A DNA stretch of 23,763 bases, taken from IMG/VR virus record IMGVR_UViG_3300034374_007273, positions 1 to 23,763 of that record; one strand, given 5' to 3'. Both the position numbers and the translations under genes were made by a program. The notes under the pieces are model-generated. The model saw nothing but the letters and a program-made list of their open reading frames with translations, made no database searches and was not told the origin of the DNA. This document shows positions 1 to 7,463 of the stretch, one piece after another; the first letter of the stretch is position 1; each line of letters starts with the position of its first letter. The DNA comes from a virus.

Positions 1-21
1 ATTTTCAATGTTTTCTGACAT
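1..21 (-). CDS. 5' end of a gene cut by the window edge (scaffold position)
   Basis: Seven codons are visible on the minus strand, reading MSENIEN, before the window ends. The start is supported by a Shine-Dalgarno-like AAAGGA eight bases upstream of the ATG and by its place directly after the head morphogenesis gene in the same direction. In phages with an SPP1-like head order a scaffold gene commonly follows the minor head gene, so that is the guess. Nothing in seven residues proves it. Confidence 0.5.
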
Positions 22-72
22 TATTTTTCCTTTGGACACGGCCTTAGTTATATTTTAATTTAAAACAAAAGA

Positions 73-1095
73 TTAATTTGATAATTCTTCTAATTGTTTT
101 AACGAAATTAATTTACCATCTTTATTAGAAAATTGAGAAAATTTAACTTTTCCAGAATTAAATAAATTAACTCTTTTTTGATTTCCTAATACAGCCAGTT
201 TAACTTCATTTGGTTGACTTGCTAGCCATTCCGGATATGTAGTTTTTCCTGGTACTTGACCATTGATAGAGGCACGACGACTATCAGATAATCCAGCAAT
301 TTTTCGTTTTTGTAATCTATTATTATTTGTATTTAATAATTGATTAGCACTTTTAATAACAGGTATAGTTGTAGATCTGCAATTAAAATGTTGTGGTGGT
401 TGCGGAGCATTTTTATTATCTAATGAATAAATTTTTCCATCTAACCTAGCACAAATTAAACTAGTTCTACTATCTAAAGTAGCAACATATTGATACCCAT
501 TAACTACATCATCATTTAATTTATATGTTGTATTTGACACATAATTAGATGTTTCAGTTATTGCAGTTCTAGTTAATGTTTTTAATTGTACACTAGAAGC
601 TAATAATCCAGTTTTACCTAAATCTCTAGCTATATTTATCATAGCTTTGTTTTCTATTAGCCCTTGTTTAACTATTCCTTTTATTCTTCTTTGTTGTAAA
701 ATACTTATAGATGCTATTTGTTGACCAAATGTTCCATTTGATTTGATAATTAAATCATTTACTTTTAAATTATCATTTACACCTTTAGCTTTATAAATAT
801 TTGTTAAAGCTCTAGCAAATATGCTTTTATAAAATCTAGCACTAACTCCAGCTAATTTATTTAATTCACTAATTGCTTCTTTATATATTTTTTTATAAGT
901 TAAACGAATTTCAGTATTTAATTTTCTAGTTAAATTATTTATATTTGCTGTACCAGAAAATGCTACAATTCGTTGTAATCTTATTTTGTGTGATGCCAAA
1001 ATTTTATTAATTTCAGTATCCAATCTCTTTTCGTAAAGAGTCAATAATGCACGGTGTTTCAGCATTCTTGAATATACATCATCATTTATAGACAT
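73..1095 (-). CDS. Phage head morphogenesis / minor capsid protein (SPP1 gp7, Mu F-like)
   Basis: This 340-residue protein is a probable minor head protein that works with the portal in procapsid assembly or DNA ejection. The N-terminal half is helical and lysine-rich. The C-terminal half carries the family's signature: a TAITET segment, then 'TLDSRTSLICARLDGKIYSL', then PQPPQHFNCRSTTIPV (the conserved H-x-NCR pattern of the Mu F/SPP1 gp7 domain). The last 70 residues (GLSDSRRASINGQVPGKTTYPEWL and onward) resemble the tail found after this domain in many phages. It lies at the downstream end of the late minus-strand block, 10 nt after an unknown small gene and ahead of the cut-off gene at the left edge. 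The family assignment is firm; the exact role is inferred. Confidence 0.85.
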   Translation of the reverse strand: MSINDDVYSRMLKHRALLTLYEKRLDTEINKILASHKIRLQRIVAFSGTANINNLTRKLNTEIRLTYKKIYKEAISELNKLAGVSARFYKSIFARALTNIYKAKGVNDNLKVNDLIIKSNGTFGQQIASISILQQRRIKGIVKQGLIENKAMINIARDLGKTGLLASSVQLKTLTRTAITETSNYVSNTTYKLNDDVVNGYQYVATLDSRTSLICARLDGKIYSLDNKNAPQPPQHFNCRSTTIPVIKSANQLLNTNNNRLQKRKIAGLSDSRRASINGQVPGKTTYPEWLASQPNEVKLAVLGNQKRVNLFNSGKVKFSQFSNKDGKLISLKQLEELSN

Positions 1096-1105
1096 TTAAT
1101 ATCCT

Positions 1106-1333
1106 TTAATCTATAGATTTAATTTTAGCAAGTTCTTCATCAACTATTTTACCATGATGATCAATTAAAATTTGACAATTATTAACGTCAATTTCTAATC
1201 TTGCTTTATTAGTTTTTTGTGTTGATAAGGCAATTAAACTATTTCTCATATTTTCGTTTAAATCCTTTTCATAATATTTTTTATCATTAATAGTTATTGT
1301 TCTATTTTCTTCTTGTTTATTTTTAATTATCAT
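1106..1333 (-). CDS. Hypothetical small late protein
   Basis: The product has 75 residues, no cysteine and no membrane segment. It is charged, with a short beta-like stretch (RTITINDKKYYEKDLNE) and then a helical C-terminal half. I do not recognise the family. The size, the 'xITINGKxYxxxxL' opening and the position just before the head morphogenesis gene recall small phage head-region proteins of unknown function, but that is only an impression. It starts one base after the stop of the preceding basic mini-gene, so it is probably co-translated with it. Confidence 0.7.
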   Translation of the reverse strand: MIIKNKQEENRTITINDKKYYEKDLNENMRNSLIALSTQKTNKARLEIDVNNCQILIDHHGKIVDEELAKIKSID

Positions 1334-1334
1334 A

Positions 1335-1433
1335 TTATCTCTTTTTCATTTTAATACAAGAATTACCTTTACCCCTTCGGTAACCCTTCCAACATGCTTT
1401 TCCAGCACTACCTTTTTTCTTTTTGTAAGCCAT
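1335..1433 (-). CDS. Tiny basic protein, 32 aa (MAYKKK type)
   Basis: A very short open frame encodes 32 residues, about a third of them Lys or Arg, with Cys at positions 14 and 26. It opens MAYKKKKG, the same way as the next gene upstream, so the two may be diverged duplicates. Its ATG overlaps the stop of that gene by one base (TAATG), which supports real translation. The function is unknown. Its high charge suggests nucleic-acid binding, perhaps inside the head. Confidence 0.6.
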   Translation of the reverse strand: MAYKKKKGSAGKACWKGYRRGKGNSCIKMKKR

Positions 1434-1549
1434 TATTTGCCTCGTTTTTTAGCAGCAATAATTTTATCTCTTAAAGCTTTTGGAAGCTTCATTTGTTTAG
1501 CTGTTAAACTGTTTGATCCTTTTTTCTTGCTTTTCTTTTTATAAGCCAT
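1433..1549 (-). CDS. Tiny basic protein, 38 aa (MAYKKK type)
   Basis: The product has 38 residues: an N-terminal Lys-rich run (MAYKKKSKKKGS), then a short amphipathic helix containing LPKALRDKI, ending AAKKRGK. It sits one base after the 47-aa gene upstream, and its own TAA overlaps the ATG of the 32-aa gene downstream. It shares the MAYKKK opening and basic character with that neighbour. Function unknown; a small DNA-binding or head-internal protein is a guess from charge and place. Confidence 0.6.
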   Translation of the reverse strand: MAYKKKSKKKGSNSLTAKQMKLPKALRDKIIAAKKRGK

Positions 1550-1550
1550 T

Positions 1551-1694
1551 TTATTTACCTCTTTTACGTTTTTTTGCCTTTTTTGCTATTGATATAGCTA
1601 TAGCAATTGCTTGATCTCTTTTCTTTCCAGCTTTTAACTCTTCTTTAATATTTTTAGAAATAGATTTAGCTGAATATCCTTTTATTAATGGCAT
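1551..1694 (-). CDS. Small basic phage protein, 47 aa (MPLIKGYS type)
   Basis: The pattern MPLIKGYSAKSISKNIKEEL, then a segment AGKKRDQAIAIAIS and a KKRKRGK tail, resembles a small protein I recognise as common in the structural regions of many phages: M-P-L-x-x-G-x-S, then N-I-x-x-E, then Q-A-x-A-I-A. No function is established for that family to my knowledge. It lies 9 nt after the 89-aa YWSC gene and one base before the next basic gene. The conserved pattern makes coding more certain here than for the two smaller neighbours. Confidence 0.7.
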   Translation of the reverse strand: MPLIKGYSAKSISKNIKEELKAGKKRDQAIAIAISIAKKAKKRKRGK

Positions 1695-1703
1695 AAATTT
1701 CCT

Positions 1704-1973
1704 TTACCACATTTTACAAGACCAATATCTTGCTTTTGTTTTAGGCCCAGGACTAGAACAATTATGTCTTGCTCTAAAACTAGCTCTAGCTCCAGGATTG
1801 TTTTTTCTTATTCTCATAGTTTTTTGACCAGCAGCTTTTGCTGTTGTTCCACCATGACCAAAATTTACTTTTACAATATTACCTTTTGGGTTTTTAACAT
1901 AAACTTTAAATTTTTTTACATCACCACGCATTGGTTTATTTAAAGTTACTTTTCGACCTCTATATTCAGCCAT
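1704..1973 (-). CDS. Small conserved phage protein with C-terminal RH-C...YWSC motif
   Basis: This 89-residue basic protein is rich in Gly, Lys and Arg. The second half has a recognisable pattern: KVNFGHGG, then MRIRKNNPGARASFRARHNC, then KTKARYWSCKMW. A similar motif (VxFG near the middle, SFxARHxC, and a final YWSCxxW) is known from small proteins and domains of many large and marine phages, and the His and Cys residues suggest a metal or nucleic-acid site. It is preceded by a good ribosome site (AAAGGAG, 6 nt before ATG) and follows the secreted 72-aa gene. The role is unknown; the structural-region context suggests a head or packaging accessory. Confidence 0.75.
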   Translation of the reverse strand: MAEYRGRKVTLNKPMRGDVKKFKVYVKNPKGNIVKVNFGHGGTTAKAAGQKTMRIRKNNPGARASFRARHNCSSPGPKTKARYWSCKMW

Positions 1974-1975
1974 AA

Positions 1976-2194
1976 TTAAACTCCTTTACTAGGTTTTTCA
2001 ATACATGTAAATTTTGTTAATATTTCATATTTATTTATTTCTTCAATTGTATAATTATTTAATATCATTTGAGATTCTGAATATCCATTTTGTAAACAAT
2101 CATTCCAATCTTTGTATTCTGTTGGTTTTAATATACCTGGACTGCATTGTTGAGCAATTGCAGAACAAATATACATAGTTAATATAAATTTCAT
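1976..2194 (-). CDS. Small secreted Cys-containing protein, hypothetical
   Basis: The first 15 or so residues (MKFILTMYICSAIAQ) look like a short signal peptide. The mature part of about 57 residues has three further Cys, forming a QCSPG, DWNDCLQNG and FTCIE pattern. It lies between nrdB (one base after its stop) and the YWSC gene. A protein of similar size and layout (signal-like start, mid Cys, late Cys) is encoded at 19813-20061 on the other strand. I do not recognise either. Export to the periplasm and one disulfide are inferred. Confidence 0.65.
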   Translation of the reverse strand: MKFILTMYICSAIAQQCSPGILKPTEYKDWNDCLQNGYSESQMILNNYTIEEINKYEILTKFTCIEKPSKGV

Positions 2195-2195
2195 T

Positions 2196-3149
2196 TTATC
2201 CCCATAAATTTCCAGTCATAGAGCCCTTATTGTATTCAGTAGCTCTATTTTCAAAGAAATTTGTGTGTTCAACTCCATTTAGAACCCAATCTAGCCAACT
2301 TAAAGGATTGTCTTTAACTTTATAATTTGGTTTTAAAGATAATTGTAATAATCTTCTATCAGCAATATATCTTATATATTTTTTTACTTCTTCAGGTTTT
2401 AATCCACGAATACCACCCATTTCAAAAGCTAAATCTATAAATTTATCTTCTAAATCCACCATATCCCGGGCAGTTTGATATAATTCAGCTTTAAATTTTT
2501 CAGTCCATACTTGTGGGTTTTCTTTTATTAACTGATGAAATAATTTAATCATACTTTCGACATGATGAGTTTCATCTCTAATTGACCAAGTAACTATTTG
2601 ACACATACCTTTCATTCTTCCAAATCTTTGAAAATTTAGAAGCATAACAAATGATGCAAATAATTGTAAACCTTCTCCAAATGCAGAAAAACAAGCAATA
2701 TCTTTTATTAAACCTTCAACACCTTTGCCTTTTGGTTTAAATAAATATTCATGTTTATCTGCCATTTCTTTATATTCTTGAAATGCTTGAAAATTAGTTA
2801 ATTGAGTTTCACCAATAGTATCATTTAATAATGAATAACTATGAGCATGATTAGCTTCAGATGAAACAAAAGAACCTAACATCATTCTAACTTCAGGTGC
2901 TTTAAATTGTGGAATATATCTGTCTAAATAAGCTTGAGCTATATCTACATCACCTTGAGTAAAAAATTTTAATATTTGACCTATTAAATTCTTTTCCTCT
3001 TGTGTTAATCTTTCGTTCCAATCTCTTACATCTTCATGTAAAGGAACCTCACTAGGAAGCCAATGCATCTTTTGCATAGTATCATATGCTTCAAACGCCC
3101 ATTCATAATCGAAGGGCTTATAATAATTTCTAGTTTTAAATAAGCTCAT
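2196..3149 (-). CDS. nrdB: Ribonucleoside-diphosphate reductase, class I beta (small) subunit
   Basis: This protein supplies the diiron-tyrosyl radical used by NrdA to reduce ribonucleotides for phage DNA synthesis. All expected ligands are visible when spaced against E. coli NrdB: Asp67 (in FFTQGDVD), Glu98 and His101 in SSEANHAHSY, radical Tyr105, Glu159 (GEGLQLF), and Glu193/His196 in SIRDETHH. The 34-residue Glu159-Glu193 spacing equals that between E204 and E238 in E. coli. The C-terminus (about 20 residues rich in Asn and Gly) is the likely NrdA-docking tail. At 317 aa it is slightly shorter than the usual 340-380. It lies downstream of nrdA, separated by two tiny genes, and starts one base beyond the 42-aa gene. 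Confidence 0.96.
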   Translation of the reverse strand: MSLFKTRNYYKPFDYEWAFEAYDTMQKMHWLPSEVPLHEDVRDWNERLTQEEKNLIGQILKFFTQGDVDIAQAYLDRYIPQFKAPEVRMMLGSFVSSEANHAHSYSLLNDTIGETQLTNFQAFQEYKEMADKHEYLFKPKGKGVEGLIKDIACFSAFGEGLQLFASFVMLLNFQRFGRMKGMCQIVTWSIRDETHHVESMIKLFHQLIKENPQVWTEKFKAELYQTARDMVDLEDKFIDLAFEMGGIRGLKPEEVKKYIRYIADRRLLQLSLKPNYKVKDNPLSWLDWVLNGVEHTNFFENRATEYNKGSMTGNLWG

Positions 3150-3278
3150 TTATTTCCTTTTTCTTTTTCTGATAACAACAAGTTTACCATTTTCTTCTTT
3201 TACTTCCATCCCAGCATCTTCAGTTTGTTTTTTTAATTGACGATACTTTTGAGTAATAGTTAATTTTTTTTTAATCAT
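3150..3278 (-). CDS. Tiny basic protein between nrdA and nrdB, 42 aa
   Basis: The product has 42 residues: an N-terminal helix (MIKKKLTITQKYRQLKKQ), an acidic middle (GMEVKEENGK) and a beta-like hydrophobic strand followed by alternating RKRKRK. It is too short to assign. Its stop directly abuts the nrdB ATG, and it starts 8 nt after the stop of the 37-aa membrane gene, so it belongs to the nrd operon. A small nucleic-acid or protein-binding accessory is possible. No family recognised. Confidence 0.55.
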   Translation of the reverse strand: MIKKKLTITQKYRQLKKQTEDAGMEVKEENGKLVVIRKRKRK

Positions 3279-3286
3279 ATTTATTC

Positions 3287-3400
3287 CTATATACAATCAC
3301 ATATTGTGTTAATTATTGCCATAATAAATACATAGCCAATATATCCAAAAAGAATTATTGCTAATAATTTATCAGTCCAACTAAAAGTTTTTTTATCCAT
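3287..3400 (-). CDS. Tiny single-span membrane protein after nrdA, 37 aa
   Basis: The ATG overlaps the nrdA stop by one base (TAATG), a strong sign of coupled translation. The 37 residues have a charged start (MDKKTFSWTDK), one hydrophobic stretch of about 21 residues (LLAIILFGYIGYVFIMAIINT) and a short tail with two Cys. The likely topology is one membrane span. The function is unknown. It is one of several miniature membrane proteins in this late block. Confidence 0.6.
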   Translation of the reverse strand: MDKKTFSWTDKLLAIILFGYIGYVFIMAIINTICDCI

Positions 3401-5154
3401 TATCCCTCACAAGCTATACAATCTGATTCAGGTATTATTGTTCTTTCAACTTTTAAACTTACTAACTCAGCACGTTTAATTGCTTCAGATCTACAATAAT
3501 ATAATGTTTTTAATTTCTTCTTCCATGCTAACATGTGAATATCGTGTAATTCTTTTATATTTACATCAGCAGGAACAAACACATTTAATGATTGACCTTG
3601 ACAAATATGTTCTTGTCTATCAGCCGCATGTTCAATGATCCATTGTTGATTAATTTCAATTGATGTTTTAAATACATCTTTTTCATAATCTGATAAATCT
3701 TTTAAATGTAAAACTGAACCACGATTAGCTAAAATAGAAGTCCAAGTTTTTTCATTATTTATACCTTTTTGCTCTAATAATTTTTCTAAATATTTATTTT
3801 TAACAAGAAAAGAACCTGACATTGTTTTTTGAACATATGCATTAGCTCTAAATGGCTCAATACTTGGAGAAGTTGTTCCACAAATAATTGAACTTGAAGC
3901 ATTAGGAGCAATGGCAAGTAAATGAGCATTTCTCATTCCAGTACCTTCCATATCCGGAGCTTCACCTCTTTTTATAGCTAATCTTTTTGATTCTTTTACT
4001 GCTTCATCTTTAATGTGTTTAAACATTAATTTATTTTTAGCTTTTGCCATAACAGATTCAAATGCAATATTATTTTTTTGTAAATAAGCATGAAAACCCA
4101 TAGCACCAAGACCAATAGATCTTTCTTGTGTTGCACTATATTTAGCTCTAAATACACTATCAGGAGCATTATCTATAAAGCTTTGTAATACATTATCTAA
4201 AAATCTAACAAGATCAGAAATAAATAATTTATCATCTTTCCATTCATCATATTTTTCTAAATTAACACTTGATAAACAACAAACAGCAGTTCGATCTTCA
4301 TCGGTTGGTAATGTAATTTCAGTACATAAATTTGAATGTTTAACTGACAATCCTAATTTCTTTTGTTGTTCAGGCAATGCATCATTAATATGATCAATGT
4401 AGCAAATATATGGCTCACCAGTGGCTACTCTGTTTTCAAGTATTTTTTGCCACAAGTCTCTAGCTGAGACCTTTTTAACTATTTCTTTTGTATGTGGATC
4501 AATTAAATTCCAAGTATCATCATAAGTTGGTTCTTGAATACATTTTTCAATTAATTCCATAAAATCATTAGTAATGTTTATTCCATGATGTAAATTTAAA
4601 CATTTTCTATGTATATCTCCACCTGATGGTTTTCTTATATCTAAAAATTCTAATATTTCTGGATGTGATATATCCATATATGCGGCATAACTACCTCTTC
4701 TAGTTTTACCTTGACTAAATGCCATAATTTCTGAATCTACAACTTTTAAAAAAGGAACAGATCCTGATGATTGAGATCCTCCAGATGTTTTAGTTCCATC
4801 AGATCTAATATGACCCCAATATCCGCCAATTCCTCCACCAATAGATGTTAACCAAGCATTTTCAGTATAATGTCCAGTTAATCCCTCTCTACTATCTCCA
4901 ACATAATTTAAAAAACAAGATATTGGCATACCTCGCTCTGTACCACCATTACTTAATACAGGAGTTGAATACATAAACCAAAGTTTTGATGCATACCCAT
5001 AAATTCTTTCAGCCATTTCATCATTATCAGAAAAAGCCTTTGCTGCTCTTAAAAATGCCTCTTGTGGACTATTTTCTTCTGGTAATAAATACCTGTCTTT
5101 TAATGTTGTTTTACCAAAATCTGTGAGTAAATTATCTCTATCTTCTACTATCAT
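3400..5154 (-). CDS. nrdA: Ribonucleoside-diphosphate reductase, class I alpha (large) subunit
   Basis: This is the catalytic subunit that reduces NDPs to dNDPs. Visible active-site residues are Cys80 (MPISCFLN), Asn275/Cys277/Glu279 in SNLCTEITLP, Cys292 in VCCLSS, the radical-relay Tyr552-Tyr553 (LYYCR) and the C-terminal redox pair Cys579/Cys582 in DCIACEG. At 584 residues it is much shorter than E. coli NrdA (about 760). The N-terminal ATP-cone, which allows dATP shut-off, is absent: the protein starts almost at the catalytic barrel with FGKTTLKDRYL. This loss is common in phage enzymes and would relieve dATP inhibition. A ribosome site AAAAGGAAAA precedes the ATG. It is the first nrd gene, followed by two tiny genes and nrdB. 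Confidence 0.96.
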   Translation of the reverse strand: MIVEDRDNLLTDFGKTTLKDRYLLPEENSPQEAFLRAAKAFSDNDEMAERIYGYASKLWFMYSTPVLSNGGTERGMPISCFLNYVGDSREGLTGHYTENAWLTSIGGGIGGYWGHIRSDGTKTSGGSQSSGSVPFLKVVDSEIMAFSQGKTRRGSYAAYMDISHPEILEFLDIRKPSGGDIHRKCLNLHHGINITNDFMELIEKCIQEPTYDDTWNLIDPHTKEIVKKVSARDLWQKILENRVATGEPYICYIDHINDALPEQQKKLGLSVKHSNLCTEITLPTDEDRTAVCCLSSVNLEKYDEWKDDKLFISDLVRFLDNVLQSFIDNAPDSVFRAKYSATQERSIGLGAMGFHAYLQKNNIAFESVMAKAKNKLMFKHIKDEAVKESKRLAIKRGEAPDMEGTGMRNAHLLAIAPNASSSIICGTTSPSIEPFRANAYVQKTMSGSFLVKNKYLEKLLEQKGINNEKTWTSILANRGSVLHLKDLSDYEKDVFKTSIEINQQWIIEHAADRQEHICQGQSLNVFVPADVNIKELHDIHMLAWKKKLKTLYYCRSEAIKRAELVSLKVERTIIPESDCIACEG

Positions 5155-5169
5155 ATATTCATTTTCCTT

Positions 5170-5253
5170 TTATAAAACTGTATAAGCTTCTACAGCAAGT
5201 ACAGTTATCGACATTAAGTATATTGCTAAACTTGTGTACAATATATATTTCAT
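5170..5253 (-). CDS. Tiny hydrophobic peptide, 27 aa
   Basis: The frame reads MKYILYTSLAIYLMSITVLA and then VEAYTVL, almost entirely hydrophobic, like an isolated signal peptide or single membrane span. Its ATG overlaps the stop of the 35-aa gene (ATGA), as neighbouring genes do. Length and composition allow no functional call; it might also be a non-coding run of AT-rich sequence. Confidence 0.4.
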   Translation of the reverse strand: MKYILYTSLAIYLMSITVLAVEAYTVL

Positions 5254-5357
5254 TTCTTTAAATATTTATTTCTTATTTTAATTGCTAAAGAAAATTTACC
5301 CTTTTCTCTGCATTTTATTATTGTTGATTTAACTTTAAATAAAAGTTCTGTTTTCAT
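5250..5357 (-). CDS. Tiny basic protein, 35 aa
   Basis: The product has 35 residues with about ten Lys or Arg and a single Cys (STIIKCREKGKFSLAIKIRN). It overlaps the gene upstream by 4 nt and shares an ATGA stop/start with the 27-aa gene downstream, which is the main evidence that it is translated. Function unknown. Confidence 0.45.
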   Translation of the reverse strand: MKTELLFKVKSTIIKCREKGKFSLAIKIRNKYLKK

Positions 5358-5542
5358 TTTGATGTTAATCTATCTATGTGATTGTAAATTCTTCCAATTT
5401 GTTTATCAACCGACATTATTTCTTCACTTAACATTCCTAAGTGAACTTGTAATTCTACTATTGTCATTAATACATAAGTTGACAACCCTAAAAGTATTGT
5501 TCCCAATAAAGCTATTAAAGCTGTATTATGCTGACGTTTCAT
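5354..5542 (-). CDS. Small membrane protein with coiled-coil tail, holin/spanin-like size
   Basis: The product has 62 residues: a short basic N-terminus (MKRQHNT), one hydrophobic span of about 20 residues (ALIALLGTILLGLSTYVLMTIV), then a helical heptad-like segment ending DRLTSK. I chose the ATG at 5542, which overlaps the stop of the upstream gene (TAATG), rather than the longer start at 5578, which would overlap that gene by 37 nt. In this neighbourhood of tiny membrane genes it could be a holin or spanin component, but no family motif proves that. A membrane-anchored coiled coil also occurs at 13553-13792. Confidence 0.6.
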   Translation of the reverse strand: MKRQHNTALIALLGTILLGLSTYVLMTIVELQVHLGMLSEEIMSVDKQIGRIYNHIDRLTSK

Positions 5543-5766
5543 TATCTTCGTTGCCTTCTTCTTTTGCAAGAAGGACATTTATTCTTTTTAACTTGGTTTA
5601 ATTTTTTAGTCCATAATACTCTAAAAAATGGTTGAACAACACCAACGGCTATTGCCCCAACTATTATAGCAAATACGGATTGTGTAGTTATGCCTGCTGT
5701 TATTCCAAATAAACTAGCAGTCACTACAGTATCATTATTAATCATTGTGCATTTGAATCCTTTCAT
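5542..5766 (-). CDS. Small membrane protein with CxxC basic tail, 74 aa
   Basis: The product has a Gly/Ala/Val-rich hydrophobic stretch at about residues 17-45 (TASLFGITAGITTQSVFAII and onward), long enough for one span or a helical hairpin. A cationic tail follows, with KCPSCKRRRQRR at the very end. The start shares ATGA with the 28-aa gene upstream, which favours 5766 over an internal Met at residue 8. A glycine-rich membrane part and an Arg-rich tail resemble small phage holins, but the CxxC is atypical. It is a holin candidate by composition and context only. Confidence 0.6.
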   Translation of the reverse strand: MKGFKCTMINNDTVVTASLFGITAGITTQSVFAIIVGAIAVGVVQPFFRVLWTKKLNQVKKNKCPSCKRRRQRR

Positions 5767-5849
5767 AACCCATTAAAATGCCCTCCTTGCCATAAAGCAA
5801 GAAGGAGCATTAAAATTAAGATTAATGAATTAAAGTGACGCCATTTCAT
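5763..5849 (-). CDS. Tiny single-span hydrophobic peptide, 28 aa
   Basis: The product MKWRHFNSLILILMLLLALW plus eight residues is a charged N-terminus followed by a leucine-rich span. It has its own ribosome site (GGGGGA, about 5 nt before the ATG), lies just after the portal gene, and its TGA overlaps the start of the 74-aa gene (ATGA). It also contains the AAGGAGG sequence that may help initiate the next gene. A lysis peptide or a leader that couples translation is possible. Confidence 0.5.
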   Translation of the reverse strand: MKWRHFNSLILILMLLLALWQGGHFNGL

Positions 5850-5864
5850 AGCATCCCCCTTTCA

Positions 5865-7463
5865 TTAATTCTCGGTATTAGTATTACCTTGAATAACGTT
5901 TATTTCTTGTTCATATTGTTCTCTTGGAGAAATAATACGATTATCTTGAGATATTTCATCACTTCCAGTAGTATCATCATAATCTGTAGGAATTGCATCA
6001 TTATTTTTAGCAACTTCTAAGAATGTTGATCTTGGAATTAATCCATTTTGATACCATTCAGTAATTAATCTCATCCAATCACTTCCTCTTGGAGAAGCAT
6101 TGAAGTCAGATGATAAATTAAATCGAATATCTTGTTCAGTTATATTAACATCATATCTCCAATTTACAAGATGTTTGATAATTTTTTTCATGCTTTCTGA
6201 TATTTTAGCATTTAAACTGGCAAGTGCCGCATTTTGTGCAGCATTTCTTAAGCTTAAGGCAACACCGGATTGATCGGAATTATTGGGCTCTAAACTTAAC
6301 ATTTTAACACCAATTCTCGTTAATTCATCATATCCACCTTTAATAGCTTCTTCCATATCTTTTAAAGCATTGGTTGGTGTTTGTAATGTTTCAACAGTAT
6401 CATCTTTATTAACAAATAACCAAGTACCTAAACCTTGCTTAACAAGATCAGATTTTTCAGCTTCTGTTAATGAATCAGATTTAACAACTGGTGTATAAGT
6501 TGCACTTAAATATAATAAATGGTTTCTTCTTGAAATTTTATTATATAAAGCAATTTCTCTGTTTACAATGGCAGTCATTAAAGGGTCAACTGTATCAATT
6601 GAACCATTTAAAGGAAAGAACGGTATATAATCCATTCTTTTGCCATTTTGAAATAAATTTGTATTTGTTTCTTTTAAAATCCAATCATCTGTTAATTGAT
6701 CAAATGAATAATCAACTCCACCATCAATAAATGTAGGTGTATCAGATGTATTTCTATAATATGTGTCAATTACATATAAACCATTTTCATCTAATTTGTG
6801 AACTTGTACAGTATCAACATATTTTGGATGAAATGGGCTATTTGGATCATCTTCAAGTACAAAATATCTAGTAATTAAATTAGATAGTTTCATTTGACCT
6901 TTATAATCAGTAGCAACAGACCAATTTACAACATTTTCAGCGTGGTGTAATATTGGATAAGGTTTTACCTCTCTTCTTTCAGCTGGTGTTAAATTTTCTA
7001 AATCTACAACAGGAAAGTCTATTTGAATAAAGGCTCTTGATGTTTGTAATTCTTCCCATAAAGCAGTGCTTAAAAATGATATCAGGTTACTTTTGTCAGA
7101 TCCTATATCATCTAATATCCATTGCTTAGCTCCTTCTGGAGCCCCGTTAATTTCTAGCATTGGTTGTTTACGTAATAAACCACCTATTATCATTTTACAA
7201 AATTCACTAGATACACCCGGTACCTCAGCTTCAGCTTTGTAAAAATCATATTGCTCTTGTGTCATTGTAGGGTTAAACGGAAGTAATAAGTTGTCACTTG
7301 AAGGCACAGAATCATAATCCTTAGTATAAGACGGACCTTGGATAATTGCTCTGTTTCGTTTCCATTCGTTTATTTGACTCAGGTATTCATCATTTGGATA
7401 TCCTGGGCCTTTGGCAGTTTCTGTAGATTTAACTATAGAACTGTTTTTATATCTAATTGCCAT
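5865..7463 (-). CDS. Phage portal protein (DUF4055 type)
   Basis: This 532-residue protein is the probable dodecameric portal at the head vertex, through which DNA is packaged and ejected. The N-terminal part contains TMTQEQYDFYKAEAEVPGVS and FCKMIIGGLLRKQP, the pattern of the DUF4055 portal group. The middle (MDYIPFFPLNGSIDTVDPLM, then NREIALYNKISRRNHLLYLS) and GVALSLRNAAQNAALASLNA match the long helical stem of that group. The C-terminus is Gln/Asn/Glu-rich and probably flexible. It is transcribed with the terminase genes but separated from terL by the 430-nt non-coding stretch. A T7-like portal (gp8) would look different, so the head is not of T7 origin. Confidence 0.85.
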   Translation of the reverse strand: MAIRYKNSSIVKSTETAKGPGYPNDEYLSQINEWKRNRAIIQGPSYTKDYDSVPSSDNLLLPFNPTMTQEQYDFYKAEAEVPGVSSEFCKMIIGGLLRKQPMLEINGAPEGAKQWILDDIGSDKSNLISFLSTALWEELQTSRAFIQIDFPVVDLENLTPAERREVKPYPILHHAENVVNWSVATDYKGQMKLSNLITRYFVLEDDPNSPFHPKYVDTVQVHKLDENGLYVIDTYYRNTSDTPTFIDGGVDYSFDQLTDDWILKETNTNLFQNGKRMDYIPFFPLNGSIDTVDPLMTAIVNREIALYNKISRRNHLLYLSATYTPVVKSDSLTEAEKSDLVKQGLGTWLFVNKDDTVETLQTPTNALKDMEEAIKGGYDELTRIGVKMLSLEPNNSDQSGVALSLRNAAQNAALASLNAKISESMKKIIKHLVNWRYDVNITEQDIRFNLSSDFNASPRGSDWMRLITEWYQNGLIPRSTFLEVAKNNDAIPTDYDDTTGSDEISQDNRIISPREQYEQEINVIQGNTNTEN

